Assembly: GCF_040183065.1 (NCBI RefSeq)
Contig: NC_091125.1
Coordinates: 117,972,121-118,036,120 of the forward strand
From: Periplaneta americana
Lineage: Eukaryota > Arthropoda > Insecta > Blattodea > Blattidae
Reading direction: 5' to 3'
Length of the DNA stretch: 64,000 bases
Under the pieces are notes generated by a model. The model worked only from the letters and a program-made list of their open reading frames with translations, did not search any database and had not been told where the DNA came from. Shown one piece after another: positions 8,878 through 17,365 of the stretch; position 1 is the stretch's first letter, and every line of letters begins with the position of its first letter. Both the position numbers and the translations under genes were made by a program.

Positions 8878-11642
8878 TAGGTTTATCTATAATGTATCAA
8901 ATATGAATGAGGTCTCGCCCACCTCATTATATTTTGCTCGACTAGTGTGACTAGTCAGTTTGTTTTTATACCATTAAGTACGAGAAAAATTCGTACTGGC
9001 ACCGGGAATCGAACCCAGGACTCTCAGCTGTGCGCGCTGAGTGCTCTGAGTAAGGCCGTAACACGATACTACGAGAGGAGTTCGGCCGGCGTCGTGAATC
9101 GGGTCCCGGCATAGCTCAGTTGGTTAGAGAGCACTCAGCGTGCACAGCTGAGAGGTCCTGGGTTCGATTCCCGGTGCCGGTACGAATTTTTCTCGTACTT
9201 AATGGTATTATCTAATAATATTAGAAAAAATATTTTTCAAAACTTCATGGTCGATGAGGGTCGCCTTGCAGTTGTCTGATTGAGCTGAAAATTTGCACAG
9301 GTCGTTTTTTTGTTGATTGGGACAAGATAGAGGGGTGGGAGCTAAACGTTTAGAAAATTGAAAAATAAGGGCCACCCTAATATATATATGGAGCATATTT
9401 CCGAAGTTATTTGAGCAAAAAATGTTATGTAAACATGGGTCCTATTCTCAATATTTTCAGAGTGACACTAATTTGAAGTTGTTTAAAAAATACCTTTTTT
9501 CTTTAGTTTTAAGGGTAAAAGAATATTATAATTAGAGAATACTATTCAGAAGTATAATTTCTTTAATTGGCTAGTATTTTGAAGCTAAAAATGTGTTGTC
9601 AATTCCATAGTAGCTTCATACAGAAGTTTCTTTCAATTTTTAAATACAAAATTACAATTTTTTTACGCACTTATCACAAGAATTGTTACAAATCACGTTA
9701 TTCTTGTAAACTCTTTGTACATTAGGATGCAAAAGTGAACTGCAAAAAATCAAGTTGTTAGAAGTCATGTGATCTGTAACAGTTATTGTGATAAGTGTAG
9801 GCATTTTTTTTAACAACTTCAAATTAGTGTAACTCTGAAAATATTGAGAATAGGACCCATTTTTATATGACAGATTTTGCTCAGAATGTCTTCGAAAATA
9901 AGCTCCATAAGTGGTGGTTACTCCATGTGAATCATTCTGTATATATATAGACATATACAGGGTGAACCGTAAGTAATGTCATTAAGTTCAGGAAGTTGTT
10001 CTTTAAGATATTTCAAACAAATAAGTTTAATACAACTTTGCTGGTTTGTGCTTCCTTTTCGAAATAAAAATTATTTTATACGGAACATTTCATAGTGTGT
10101 TTTGGGAAAGCCATTCATTTAATTCCCGATATGTTTAGTCAATTTAAGAGAGCAGTGTATTATGATAATAAATGATTGAAAGAATTTTAGTTTTATCCTT
10201 TAAATGTGCAGAAATTTGGTCCGAACAATTGTAACTTTTCCTTCTGCAATGGAATTTTACGATTTTACATTCTTTCAGTCATTGATTATCATAACACACT
10301 GCTGTCTTAAACTGACTGAGTATATTGGAAATTAAATCAATGGCTTTCCCAAAACATCCTGTGAAATATTTCATATAAAACAATTTTTATTTCGAAAAGG
10401 AAGCAAAAACGAGCAAAATTGTATTAAACTTATTTGTTTGAAATATCTCAAAGAATAACCTCCTGGACTTAATGACATTACTTATGGTTCATTCGTATAT
10501 ACAGGATGGAAGAGAAATAATCCTGTAAATTGAAAAGGACGATAAGGTACACTTAAATTAATAGAAAACCTACATTACATTTTGTGATAAAATGCGTGGT
10601 TAATTAGAAAATTAAGTTGGAAGTTTCAGCAGTCTGGCAATATCGCCACTAACACACTACTCTTTCTTTTCGTGTAAGAGGTCAACGAATTCAGGTGTGT
10701 GTACCAAGGTCAATTACTCCCCACCTTTCTCTCTCTGGTTACAATATTGCAATCTGGTTGCAGCGTTCAGTAATTTCGAATTATTAGTGCTTGTTAAATT
10801 AAATTTATACGAAAACCGTCCACGCTATTGAAATACACCAGAAGGACAAATGATTCTTTATTATGAACAAAAAAATCACGATCCTACTTGCAATAGTTAC
10901 CGAATAAGAGGGTGTTATACATTTGGGGAAAAAAACATTTTTTCTGAAAAAACTATGAACTTTTATATGATTAAATGGATTAAATCATAAATGAAGTGAA
11001 GAAATTAACCTTCCATTATCCAAAATGGATTAAAATTGGCACATACAGAAGCAATTAATGAATCATTCAAAATGAATTCTCCAGAGAGTACACCTTACAA
11101 ACTTCTGCATTGCATACAAGTGGCAAGAAATAGAGAACTTCTTCCAAGTGTTGGAAATGTTTTATGAAACACTGTTAACATGCCAAGATGTAAAACATTC
11201 CATGACTTTATGACTAAATTTCGGGAGACAAGAAATGTCAAAACCACCAAGAGATTTATTTTTAGTAGACACTAAAGTCACATGAATATGGGGAAATTAT
11301 GTCCACACCCACAGAGCTATTGTGTAAGTGCAAGGGTAAGTACTCTTATAGGTCCCCAGGTTTCCAAGAGGCACCATTAGAGTTAGACTTAACCCAGTTA
11401 CCATTCAGTCTTCAGCACATTAAACATAATACATATGTTGACCTACTTTGACAGCTGTCAACCTCAGCCCCATGATTCAACAGCACAATTTGCTTGGTAG
11501 TATAATGAAGCTTTACTCATGCTGTATTCCTTGTATCTTACAGATTGCTGCACGGAGGGGTGATGCACTGCCAAATGTAAATGGCAACATAACAAGAACA
11601 ATCATGTTCAGAGCTCAGAAGAAACTTGAAGGAAGAATGTGA
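67..11642 (+). CDS. Ddx28: DDX28-like DEAD-box RNA helicase, C-terminal five exons (partial gene)
   Basis: Joining 67-180, 385-542, 3953-4136, 6286-6438 and 11544-11642 gives one open frame of 235 codons plus TGA. Seen in order: motif III SAT (130-138) in LVSATMP; HLLPHV; the helicase C domain with LNGSMP; motif V as CTDIGSRGIN (the usual final D is N); NYDFP; motif VI HRCGRTGRVG (6337-6369); then VQKIE joined to IAARRG. This order and the short tail fit DDX28, a mitochondrial DEAD-box helicase known for large mitoribosomal subunit assembly. The N-terminal half (Q motif, Walker A, DEAD box) lies left of the window. Phases agree at all four junctions. Introns are 204, 3410, 2149 and 5105 bp and carry many transposons. 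Another DEAD-box paralogue is possible, but the VQKIE-x-AARR tail is characteristic. Confidence 0.88.
385..542 (+). CDS. Ddx28: DDX28-like exon linking the two RecA-like domains
   Basis: The acceptor is cttgcag ending at 384. The 158-nt exon starts ACA GAC TCA and ends TTC AG before gtgatt (donor at 543), phase 2. It encodes the linker and the start of the second RecA-like domain, with HHLLPHVPQKFYRL and the beta strand HPIIIF. The first C of the next exon completes a serine codon, giving IIIFSNKSS. Confidence 0.88.
735..1200. repeat. Inverted repeat in intron 2, one arm split by a MITE
   Basis: Sequence 757-815 is nearly the reverse complement of 941-997; both arms contain GATGCCATGGTCTACTGGTG or its complement. 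The left arm reaches outward to about 738 (GGAAGTTGAAATGGAGCTTCC). The matching right-arm part resumes after the MITE at about 1183-1200. The arms were therefore about 75 bp before the MITE entered. The 125-bp loop has no recognised content. Confidence 0.6.
1002..1182. mobile_element. 181-bp hAT-like MITE
   Basis: The ends are CACAGTCTACTATATA and its exact reverse complement. They are flanked by the direct repeat CTGAAAG at 995-1001 and 1183-1189, or 8 bp if one terminal base is moved. A 7-8 bp target duplication and a CA-initial inverted repeat suit a nonautonomous hAT element. There is no coding capacity. Confidence 0.65.
1630..1720 (+). pseudogene. LINE ORF2 C-terminal remnant
   Basis: The sequence corresponding to KDWRMLGLQ followed by the CLWAEHYE-like tail is recognisable (gattggagaatgctgggtttgca, then ctgcccttgggcagaacac). 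The same segment occurs at 31905-31950. It is a short 5'-truncated copy of the LINE family also seen at 28845 and 31745, sense to the host gene within intron 2. Confidence 0.55.
1721..3036. other. Intron 2 interior, nothing recognised
   Basis: AT-rich sequence with several short chance frames, including a polar 65-codon frame at 1803. I see no domain, terminal repeat or splice-supported exon. Confidence 0.5.
3037..3284. mobile_element. 248-bp MITE containing splice-donor consensus motifs
   Basis: The terminal inverted repeats are about 33 bp (left starts GAGGGGCCTAGAACAAAAAG; right complement GAGGGGCTTAGAACAAAAAG). They are flanked by AAT at 3034-3036 and 3285-3287. Each TIR contains CAGGTAAGTGACA. 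Two further copies of AGGTAAGTG lie inside, near 3085 and 3138. It is nonautonomous and of unknown superfamily; a 3-bp duplication would fit Harbinger. Confidence 0.65.
3445..3715 (-). mobile_element. Degenerate tRNA-derived SINE (minus)
   Basis: On the minus strand the right end has a degraded B box (GCGGGTTATTTTCC where GGTTCGATTCC is usual), preceded by a tRNA-like arm. The left end carries a repeated GGTAAAGGTAAAG-type tail. No target duplication was identified. Confidence 0.4.
3953..4136 (+). CDS. Ddx28: DDX28-like exon with motif V
   Basis: The acceptor is tttctgtcacag ending at 3952. The exon starts with C, completing the serine codon, then NKSSTCDWI. It carries LNGSMP, FQTGEMDVL and motif V CTDIGSRGIN. 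The donor is AGG|GTGATT at 4136/4137, phase 0. The frame read upstream of 3953 (MSFFCH) is intronic. Confidence 0.88.
4137..5701. other. Intron 3, left part
   Basis: Mostly unrecognised AT-rich DNA. It contains an (ATC)n tract (4962-5003), a (TA)n tract (5014-5034) and, at about 5070-5200, a SINE-like stretch with a B-box-like GGGTTCAGATCCTG. The open frame at 5417 has no recognisable domain. Confidence 0.5.
5702..6106 (+). mobile_element. Internally deleted mariner-like element
   Basis: The element is bounded by TA at 5700-5701 and 6107-6108. Its imperfect terminal repeats are CAAGATGGGTCAAAAGTCGC and, from the right, CAGAGTGGGTTAAAAGTCGC. Inside, from ATG at 5912, a short frame begins MNRKLTIEQYVFVLQRWW, resembling the N-terminal helix-turn-helix of mariner-type transposases. 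The catalytic region is absent, so this is a nonautonomous deletion derivative. Confidence 0.65.
6286..6438 (+). CDS. Ddx28: DDX28-like exon with motif VI, ending at a GC donor
   Basis: The acceptor tttacatttcag ends at 6285. The exon opens VRHVINYDFP and contains YIHRCGRTGRVG, motif VI with the arginine fingers, followed by VELVQKIE. The coding match ends at GAG (6436-6438), followed by gcaagt. This is AG|GCAAGT, the context typical of GC-AG introns. The nearby GT at 6443 would leave phase 1 and put the last exon into a frame with an early stop. Confidence 0.85.
6809..7006. repeat. Two (TA)n microsatellites
   Basis: TA repeats occupy 6809-6835 and 6967-7006. The second abuts the terminal repeat of the next element, and TA repeats also adjoin that element's right end at 9378. 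The intervening DNA has no recognised content. Confidence 0.8.
7642..8670 (-). pseudogene. Fossil ORF of an uncharacterised arthropod repeat family
   Basis: The longest intact piece (7642-8115, 157 codons) reads, in part, YVRAWFLSSEAIKAP, then MRELINYQDID, then ISWYLVPETVVLSLFDDYV. An upstream piece (8390-8617) contains SVFFYNVQVVNLTTKESVTL and QKARIRTRKSDHC. From memory this order (tyrosine-rich segment, SWYL.PE.VVLSLFDD) matches the C-terminal part of a multicopy, functionally undescribed arthropod protein family that behaves like a transposase. Frames are broken between the pieces. Position inside the TIR element supports a transposon origin; function is unproven. Confidence 0.5.
8968..9045 (-). 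mobile_element. Truncated SINE (CCGGCATAGCTCAG family), inverted
   Basis: The reverse complement of this stretch is the 3' part of the adjacent SINE: B box, GGTGCC segment and GAATTTTTCTCGTACTTAATGG tail. The tRNA 5' part is missing. It meets the plus-oriented copy head to head. Confidence 0.65.
9046..9207 (+). mobile_element. tRNA-derived SINE (CCGGCATAGCTCAG family)
   Basis: A leader (TAAGGCCGTAA to CGGCCGGCG) is followed by a tRNA-like unit. This has A box TAGCTCAGTTGGTTAGAG, B box GGTTCGATTCC and a 7-bp acceptor-like pairing CCGGCAT/GTGCCGG, then the tail GAATTTTTCTCGTACTT. The anticodon loop is not standard, so it is not a functional tRNA. A second full copy is at 20521-20670. Confidence 0.75.
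9389..9939. mobile_element. Palindromic (foldback) element 1 in intron 4
   Basis: The left arm (9389-9490) is the imperfect reverse complement of 9800-9908; both contain GGTCCTATTCTCAATATTTT or its complement. The outermost about 30 bp of the right arm is missing on the left, where the element abuts the preceding transposon. Right flank TA. No coding frame. Confidence 0.65.
9958..10495. mobile_element. Palindromic (foldback) element 2 in intron 4
   Basis: Arms of roughly 200 bp or more run inward from 9958 (CAGGGTGAACCGTAAGTAAT) and from 10495. They share GTAATGTCATTAAG and the AAATAAGTTTAATACAA region. TA flanks at 9956-9957 and 10496-10497 suit a mariner-type MITE. It lies 18 bp from foldback element 1. 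Confidence 0.7.
10502..10945. mobile_element. MITE copy related to 29937-30464, right end missing
   Basis: It starts at TA with CAGGATGGAAGAGAAATAAT and is alignable over about 430 bp to 29937-30370, for example GGTTAATTAGAAAATTAA and CAATAGTTACCGAATAAGAG. The right terminal repeat is not found, so this copy is truncated near 10945. Confidence 0.6.
10946..11543. other. End of intron 4, nothing recognised
   Basis: AT-rich, with a short polar segment around 11050-11250 lacking any family signature. The splice acceptor of the last exon is at 11543. Confidence 0.5.
11544..11642 (+). CDS. Ddx28: DDX28-like terminal exon and stop
   Basis: The acceptor is ttgtatcttacag ending at 11543. Phase 0 reads IAARRGDALP, which continues VQKIE as in the DDX28 C terminus. 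After 32 codons (ending KLEGRM) the TGA is at 11640-11642. The basic tail is typical of the family. The exon lies 5.1 kb after the previous one, separated by a transposon-packed intron. Confidence 0.85.
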   Translation: MAARRGDALPNVNGNITRTIMFRAQKKLEGRM

Positions 11643-12032
11643 AATGTGTATTGTACATCTGAAGTATAGGTCCACCATGTTTCCATGTTTCAATAACCGA
11701 AGTTTTCTCCTTTACTTTTTTGTGGTTTTGATTCAGGTTTTCTACCATTTCATTATTTGTCAAGTGCCAAATTGCAATCTTAATGAATGTTACAATATAG
11801 CATTATCCAAGTATGCTAAAGTATTAGCTTTCCACACCAGAGATTGAGTTTTAAATTACTGTTCAAGTAAAGTTTTTATGGTGGTAAAAAGTGATATTGG
11901 GCCAGATTTTCTCAGGGTATTCCTATCTCCGTAATATAATTTTGTGATCTCTCCAAAGTAACCTCACTCTCTCGCAAATAAGCATTTGGCTTTGCCAACC
12001 AGTATTGTAACATAAAGTACAGTGTCAAATAC
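11643..12032 (+). other. Probable 3' UTR of the DDX28-like gene
   Basis: This is AT-rich, noncoding sequence between the stop codon and a palindromic element. I see no AATAAA. Weak variants AATATA (about 11934) and CATAAA (about 12011) are the only poly(A)-signal candidates, so the transcript end is unknown. Confidence 0.4.
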
Positions 12033-12293
12033 AGTTACATGAAAATCATAGAAGCCAGCAAAAAACGTGGTTTCGTTATTTCCAAGAAGGGCATCTTCTG
12101 TGTACTTAATAAGACTGACAAAGCTCGGATGAGATTAATTCCAGAGGGGAGAAAGCAAGCAAATCCATCCCCCTCCCCCATACAAATTAATCCTGTCCAA
12201 GCTTTACCACTCTTGTTAAGTACACAGGAGATGCCTTTCCTGGAAATAACGAAACCACATTTTTTCGCAGGCTTCTATTATTTTCACTAACTA
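12033..12293. repeat. 261-bp near-perfect palindromic element
   Basis: Both ends read AGTTA then TGAAAAT..ATAGAAGCC inward, followed by TGGTTTCGTTATTTCCA and TGTGTACTTAA. The arms are about 115 bp with a loop of a few tens of bases. It has no internal gene; open frames on both strands simply mirror each other. It may be a MITE, with no target duplication identified. Confidence 0.7.
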
Positions 12294-12663
12294 TACTTGG
12301 CATCGGAAATGGTTGTAATGTACCCCTCCCAAAAAGGCTGTATTTTCTTGGGCATTGCTGCTGTGAGACTCCGTGCACTCCGTCAATGAAATCACTCACT
12401 ACTGGTCTGTCACCTTTCGCCACAGTTCAGCTGTCATGTGACTCCTAACGCACATGACTTCATTAAAAAATCGTTTCCAGAGATCAGAAACAACCCTCCG
12501 TAAAATCGAAATTTGGACCTTCTTGAGGATATTGACATGCCATGCAGAAGTGAAGCCTTCTGTCTTGTTTCAGTAATTGAGATGGTTCAGTCATCTGTGT
12601 GTCATGCAGAAAGGAATGGTTTCGAGCATCATCCCAGTAATTTCTGCCCCCCCCCTCCCCCCC

Positions 12664-13581
12664 AATAATGTTAAAATGGAATTTTACAGAATTTTAGGTT
12701 GATGTTTCAGTTTAATTACCAAAAAGTAGAATAATTACTCTCCAACTCCTATCAATTATTATTAGGCTTGACTTGGCCCAAAGAAAAACTGTTAATTGGA
12801 AGATAGTTTGTCTTCCTTAAACAAATTAAGATAAACACAATTCGACCCTCCCAAATACTAACGTTGTAACTCAATTTTTTATGGTTTTGAGTTATGCTAG
12901 TTAATATGGTCTTAAAATGTTTATTTTTCTTCCAGTACTATCATTGTAGCTCTAAACCTTCCCAATCGTATGTAAAATCGTATTGTTACTATCTGTATAC
13001 ACTGATTTACATTATCATTTTAAAACTTCATTTGCTTCTCCTGAAAAATGGAAGGAAGTGAGTTACAATGTTAATACTTGTGAGGGTCGAATTATGAAAA
13101 AAATAAAAAGAAGAAAAAAAGTTCCCTAAAACTCCATTTTAAACTCCGATCATAAACTAATCAGACCAGTGTAAATTCGCAATTGTGCTTACTTGTATTT
13201 GCTAATAATGTCTCCAATTTTCATCTCTTAGATTTCTTGCTCCTTTTCTCAAACAGTTTCCTAGGACGTTACTTTGGTGGCACCAGATGTCAATTCAGGA
13301 CAAGATACTGGTGTTTCACAAGTCTAATTGCATTTAACACATTTTCCGGGAAAGATACAGAACAATTCAACCACTGACTGTTCTAAGCTAAAACTTTTCT
13401 AAGAGTTCGATTACTTCGAGTTCATTTCTTAAACACTCTATATAAATTGTCATTAATATTACAATGACATACGACATCAGTACAGTTCACTAACTCTAGT
13501 CTTTTCAGTATGTAGTCAAGAGCCTGTTCTTTCCTTTCAGAAAAAACACTCAGCGTAATCTGTGCCCCTAAACCTGAAAAA

Positions 13582-13626
<45 letters not shown>

Positions 13627-13790
13627 CGAAAGTGGCGAAAAGATGCAGCTGATTTTTCTACCATTAACCATTGTAACATTATTCAAGGTCGAGCCTAATA
13701 ATGATCCATAGGAGTTGGGCAATAATTATTCCATTTGTTAAACTGAAACATCAATCCCAAGACTGTAAAATTCCATTTTCATGTTATTCA
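12664..13790. mobile_element. 1.1-kb element with about 110-bp inverted arms
   Basis: The left arm (12664-12780) and right arm (13680-13790) share AAAATGGAATTTTACAG, TTGATGTTTCAGTTTAA and CCAACTCCTAT..ATTATTAGGCT in opposite orientation. The interior holds a second palindrome (12839-13093) and a (TA)n tract (13591-13622). No transposase is visible. A C-rich run precedes the left end (12647-12662). Confidence 0.65.
12839..13093. repeat. 255-bp palindromic element nested in the larger one
   Basis: It starts AATTCGACCCTCCCAAATAC and ends with the near reverse complement (AAGTATTAACATTGTAACTC read from the right). The flanking AATT is itself palindromic, so a target duplication cannot be distinguished. 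No coding content. Confidence 0.6.
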
Positions 13791-13799
13791 GAGAGAGAA

Positions 13800-14885
13800 A
13801 AGAAAATAATAAAAAAACATTTGAATGGGCGCTCGAACCTGCTTCCTTCTGCATGACAAGTAGATAGCTGAATTGTCTATATAGAAAGGTTATACTTCTG
13901 ATCTGCTCGTCAATGTCCTTACAGATGTTATCATGTGAATCGTGCTATGAAACAACTTCAAAGAGTCACACCATTCCTTTTTTTCTGTTACTGTACATTG
14001 TCAGCTGCGTTTCTTCATGAAGATATTACAGCACAAGGTTCTTTCCATATAAATGTCACCATACTTTTGAGATTGATCAAAGAGGCTTCACATCTCAATC
14101 CAAGTCATTCTTTACATTCTAAGTATATACTTTGAAAGAAGTGTAAGAACTTTGCAATAACATAAGTAATCGTCAAACGCTTCCTTGATAGAATTATATT
14201 TCCTGGCAATCCATTCTATAAGCATGTCCAAATAAGAATCAAAATATGGTTGACATATGCTCTCAGATTTCCCGTTTCATTTACTATACTTTAACTTATA
14301 TAATTAATAACCATTCACTTGGTTACATAAAATGACAGTTATGTTTAGACTTTTGTGACATCCATGTTTCACTTAATGTAAAACTGAACACTCTAACTCA
14401 AAGAAGGGAGAAAAAAAAAGGTTTACATACTTTAACTGATTATGAAGGAAAATAGACATAATTGACTGATACATAATTTGTGATTATGTATGTAAGGAGA
14501 AATTTTATTAAATTATTCATGATTGTAATCTTAGGGAACTCTTTTTTTTTTTTTCGCCAAGCTCACGAAATTCCCTCTGGTCATGTATAGTACACAGTAA
14601 CAATGAAAGTTAACATCCATCCACAAACCATATCTTAACCTAAGATTTCCAGACGTCCCTATTTCCCGGGGACAATCCCCGAATTCATACTTTTGTCCCT
14701 GGCTAAAATTTACTCTGGAATGTCCCCAAACTTCCCAAATTGACATATTTTCAAACACGACTTTATTTTATTATTAAGCCGTTAACATCACAGACGTTAA
14801 CAGTTAATTGTATCATAGCTTATATTGTTATTTTATTAAGACATGACAACACTTTCATAGAAATTAATAAAGTGTCCTTTAAGAT
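13800..14885. other. Unassigned intergenic sequence
   Basis: No domain or clear terminal repeat. A possible degenerate minus-strand tRNA-like head with a B-box complement (CGCTCGAACCTGC) is at about 13826. The 66-codon frame at 13935 and the minus frame at 14531 show nothing recognisable. Confidence 0.45.
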
Positions 14886-15245
14886 AAACTAAGGATTAAA
14901 ACAAGGATGTAATCTTTCCCCCATTCTCTTCGACATCTATGAGTACATGGGAAAAATTATGCAGGAATAGAAACAAAGTAACATCAGAAGTATAAATATT
15001 AGTATTAATTTGATTGTTACCATCATGTTCGTAGATGATAAAGTGCGCTTAGCAGAAAAAGATTATCTCCAAGAGAATGTTAATAGGTAAATAAAATTCT
15101 TCAACAATACAATATGAAAATATCCATTAATGAAACAAAAGTTATGACTATACAAGGTAAAGATAATAAAAGACCTAAACTTGTCATTAACAAACTGTGT
15201 AATAGACAAACAACCTTGTTTAGATATTTGGGATGTGATATTTCG
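14886..15245 (+). pseudogene. Degenerate LINE reverse transcriptase fragment, left part
   Basis: Across frame changes, translated pieces read LKQGCNLSPILFDIY (RT palm entry), MFVDDKVRLAEKDYLQENVN (a YADD-type box as FVDD), then KISINETKVMTIQGKD and FRYLGCDISIY. This is the normal order in non-LTR retrotransposon ORF2. Several stops and frameshifts show it is dead. It is interrupted at about 15246 by a dispersed repeat. Confidence 0.65.
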
Positions 15246-15455
15246 ATATACCAAAAAGCACCACTTATGTATGAGGCAGCTAGGCTAGTATATAATGGGC
15301 AAGTTCCTTTCTTCCTCCATTGCATACATCGCCGATTAGCTACATGTTACACTAATCAGACTTCAGATGTATACAAACAAATGTTCTTCCTCTGACACAC
15401 ACTGCCTGATAATAGAAATACATATCAGCCAGAACCACAATCTGAGGATTATTTA
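15246..15455 (-). repeat. Dispersed repeat R1, copy 1 (inside a LINE)
   Basis: It contains CTCCATTGCATACATCGCCG, GATTAGCTACATGTTACACT, TCAGATGTATACAAACAA and CATATCAGCCAGAACC, all shared with 62080-62312. It sits between two parts of one reverse transcriptase fossil, so it was inserted there. It lacks the TTGTTTAGTCAACTGTC end of fuller copies. Confidence 0.65.
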
Positions 15456-15775
15456 GAAAGTAATGTACGGAAATATAATGCGCTAAATGGATGTATTAAA
15501 AGGTACTTGGGGGAGGGGGAAATATGTCAAATAAAATAAGGTTGAAACACCACAATGTCGTCTCAAAACCCTCTTTACTTTATGTTAAGAGCAAATGACA
15601 GAAGACGCATTGAAATGACAAATAAGATTTTTGAGATCATTGCTAAGAGTGAATCTGAAAGATTAAATAACTGGGAGACGAAAACAACTGCAGTGAGTAC
15701 CATGGAAGTGGAATGAACATAGAACCTTTGGAGATATAAACAGAGTGGATAAATTGAATCTAAAATATAAAACAT
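15456..15775 (+). pseudogene. Degenerate LINE fragment, right part
   Basis: After the inserted repeat the frame resumes with VRKYNALNGCIKRYLG and, after a shift, LRLHNVVSKPSLLY, the usual region downstream of YLGCDIS in LINE ORF2. The rest is too decayed to read. Confidence 0.5.
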
Positions 15776-16839
15776 AACATCTCGTCTAGAAAGTCAAATA
15801 ACTCCATCTAACCAAGCATGTAAGCAATCTTTCTAGCAAAAGAGTCAATATCCTTGAAAACCAAAAGCTTTTTTTCCTGAACAAATCCCTCCTGTAAATA
15901 ATATTCTTCCGTGGCAATAGACAATAGGCCTACCATCTTTAAGTCTCGCGTTACCAAATGGCCAAGGAGATAAAAGTTCAACGCCTACAGAACTTCTGTA
16001 AGAATCAGCTCCTAACATCATAAATTTAAAATACGCCAGTTGTTTACACATTATACTGATGGCTCCATGAATTCAATCAGGAACTCATTGGGTGCAAAAT
16101 ACCTACTATGTTTCGTCTACAGATCAGAGAATGCTATGAAATGAAAATCAGATGGAATGATGTTGATACCTGATACAGAGAAACTGAAGAATCCTGAGAA
16201 GAACCTACATATTAGATTTAAGGATAATTCTTTATTGAATTATATTATTATAGGTACCGATATAATATCTGTGCAAGAATTTAGAATGAAATTACTGTGT
16301 TTCATCTGAATTGGTTTGTTGGAGACTGTTAGTAGGACCTAAGGTTCTATGATAAGAGGAATATAATTCATGCAAGGAAGTAAGTGTATCCCTCTTGCAA
16401 ACGCTATATCAATGTAAGAGTCTGATCCGTTGCTAAGCAAGTAACGTCAGACGTTAGAACTTAGCGCGAATTAAGTTATTGCCTGAAAAGCAAGTGACGT
16501 AAAGTTGTTAAACTTTCTGTAACATTTTTTCTTTAATGTTTGAAAGCATTTTTTATTTCAAGATTTTACAACTTAAATATGATTATCTTTTCATTCGTAT
16601 TAATGCTGAACCGTAATTATATTTCTAATAAAGGATATGAACTGAGAATTTTGAAATTAGTTTTTTTTTTTTTTTTTTTTTTTAATTTACGTTGAGAGCT
16701 AATGCCCCAAGTCCTGTAAAATGCTGCCCTCTGTCAATAATATTGGGATTCAGAGTATATTTTTACATTTAAATGTTGGTCACCCTGACTCATTCATATG
16801 TTACAACGAAACTTTCACTGTGCTTACACTACGTGGCGC
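15776..16839. other. Unassigned sequence with a poly(T) run
   Basis: Nothing recognisable. A run of about 22 T at 16661-16683 could be the complement of a retroposon tail, but no body is identified. Confidence 0.45.
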
Positions 16840-17365
16840 TGGGATGTATTTGACCGCGTACACCGTGTGGCGTGGTAATGTGCTGTGAGCTGGTTGTGAG
16901 ACAGCTTGTTGGTGCGTGCTATCTCATTCCTGTCACGTGATGAAAGCTTTGTAGTCGGAGGCTCGAGATTCGTTGCTTGTTTTGTTGTGTTGACATCTCA
17001 GAGCGATTGAGTTTGTACGGAGCGCGGTCTTGTCGTTGTGTTTACGTCTTGTGTTTTGTTCGCGTATTATTTTGAATTTCGAAGTCATGTGCAGTGATAG
17101 TGAATTGTTGTGAACGTTGTGAATAAAGTTAACATTTTCGTCTTGCGTTGTTATGGTCCGTGTGTTTTGTTGGTTTTTCCGAAAGAAGAAGCAACTGTTG
17201 TACGTGGTGGAAGTCTAATGAACGTTTTGAAGAGTATAATACGACTGTGAGAAAAATCTGATCAGTTCAGTAGATGATTTCTGTTCTTTTGAGAAAGGAG
17301 TTGTTCAAGACGTAACGCTGTTTTGTGTGCAACGTCAAAGACGGACCTCACAGCCAGCGGAAGAT
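16840..17365 (+). promoter_or_regulatory. CpG-rich stretch, candidate promoter and noncoding first exon
   Basis: Base composition changes sharply from AT-rich to GT-rich with many CpGs (GACCGCGTACACCGTGTGGC, GAGCGCGGTCTTGTCG). No long frame is present. The stretch ends at a good donor-like site, GGAAGAT|GTAAGAAT (donor at 17366), after which composition returns to AT-rich. This fits a 5' UTR exon of a plus-strand gene whose coding exons lie elsewhere, possibly beyond the window. There is no TATA box or expression evidence. It could be an old element. Confidence 0.35.

Larger units (their letters stand above)
7009..9377 (-). mobile_element. 2.37-kb TIR transposon of unassigned superfamily
   Basis: The arms begin GGGTGGCCCTTA at 7009 and read the same from the right end at 9377. 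They stay alignable for about 150 bp (shared CTGTGCAAATTT-type and CTCAATC-GACAACTGC segments). Flanks are TTA on the left and TAA on the right, within TA repeats, so a TA duplication is plausible. It encloses a minus-strand ORF remnant, a (TAA)n tract (8818-8878) and a SINE pair. It lies in intron 4 of the helicase gene, antisense to it by ORF direction. Confidence 0.65.

Noticed and set aside
8818-8878. CRISPR-like or satellite array
   Set aside because: A simple (TAA)n microsatellite; no CRISPR array or spacer structure occurs in the window.
9100-9190. Possible functional tRNA gene
   Set aside because: A and B boxes are present, but the anticodon arm is non-standard, and the unit has a SINE leader and tail and multiple copies.
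11448-11543. ATG-led start of the last helicase exon frame
   Set aside because: This part precedes the acceptor at 11543 and is intronic; only IAARRG onward matches the family.
12039-12423. Overlapping frames on both strands
   Set aside because: They are mirror products of a palindromic element, not genes.
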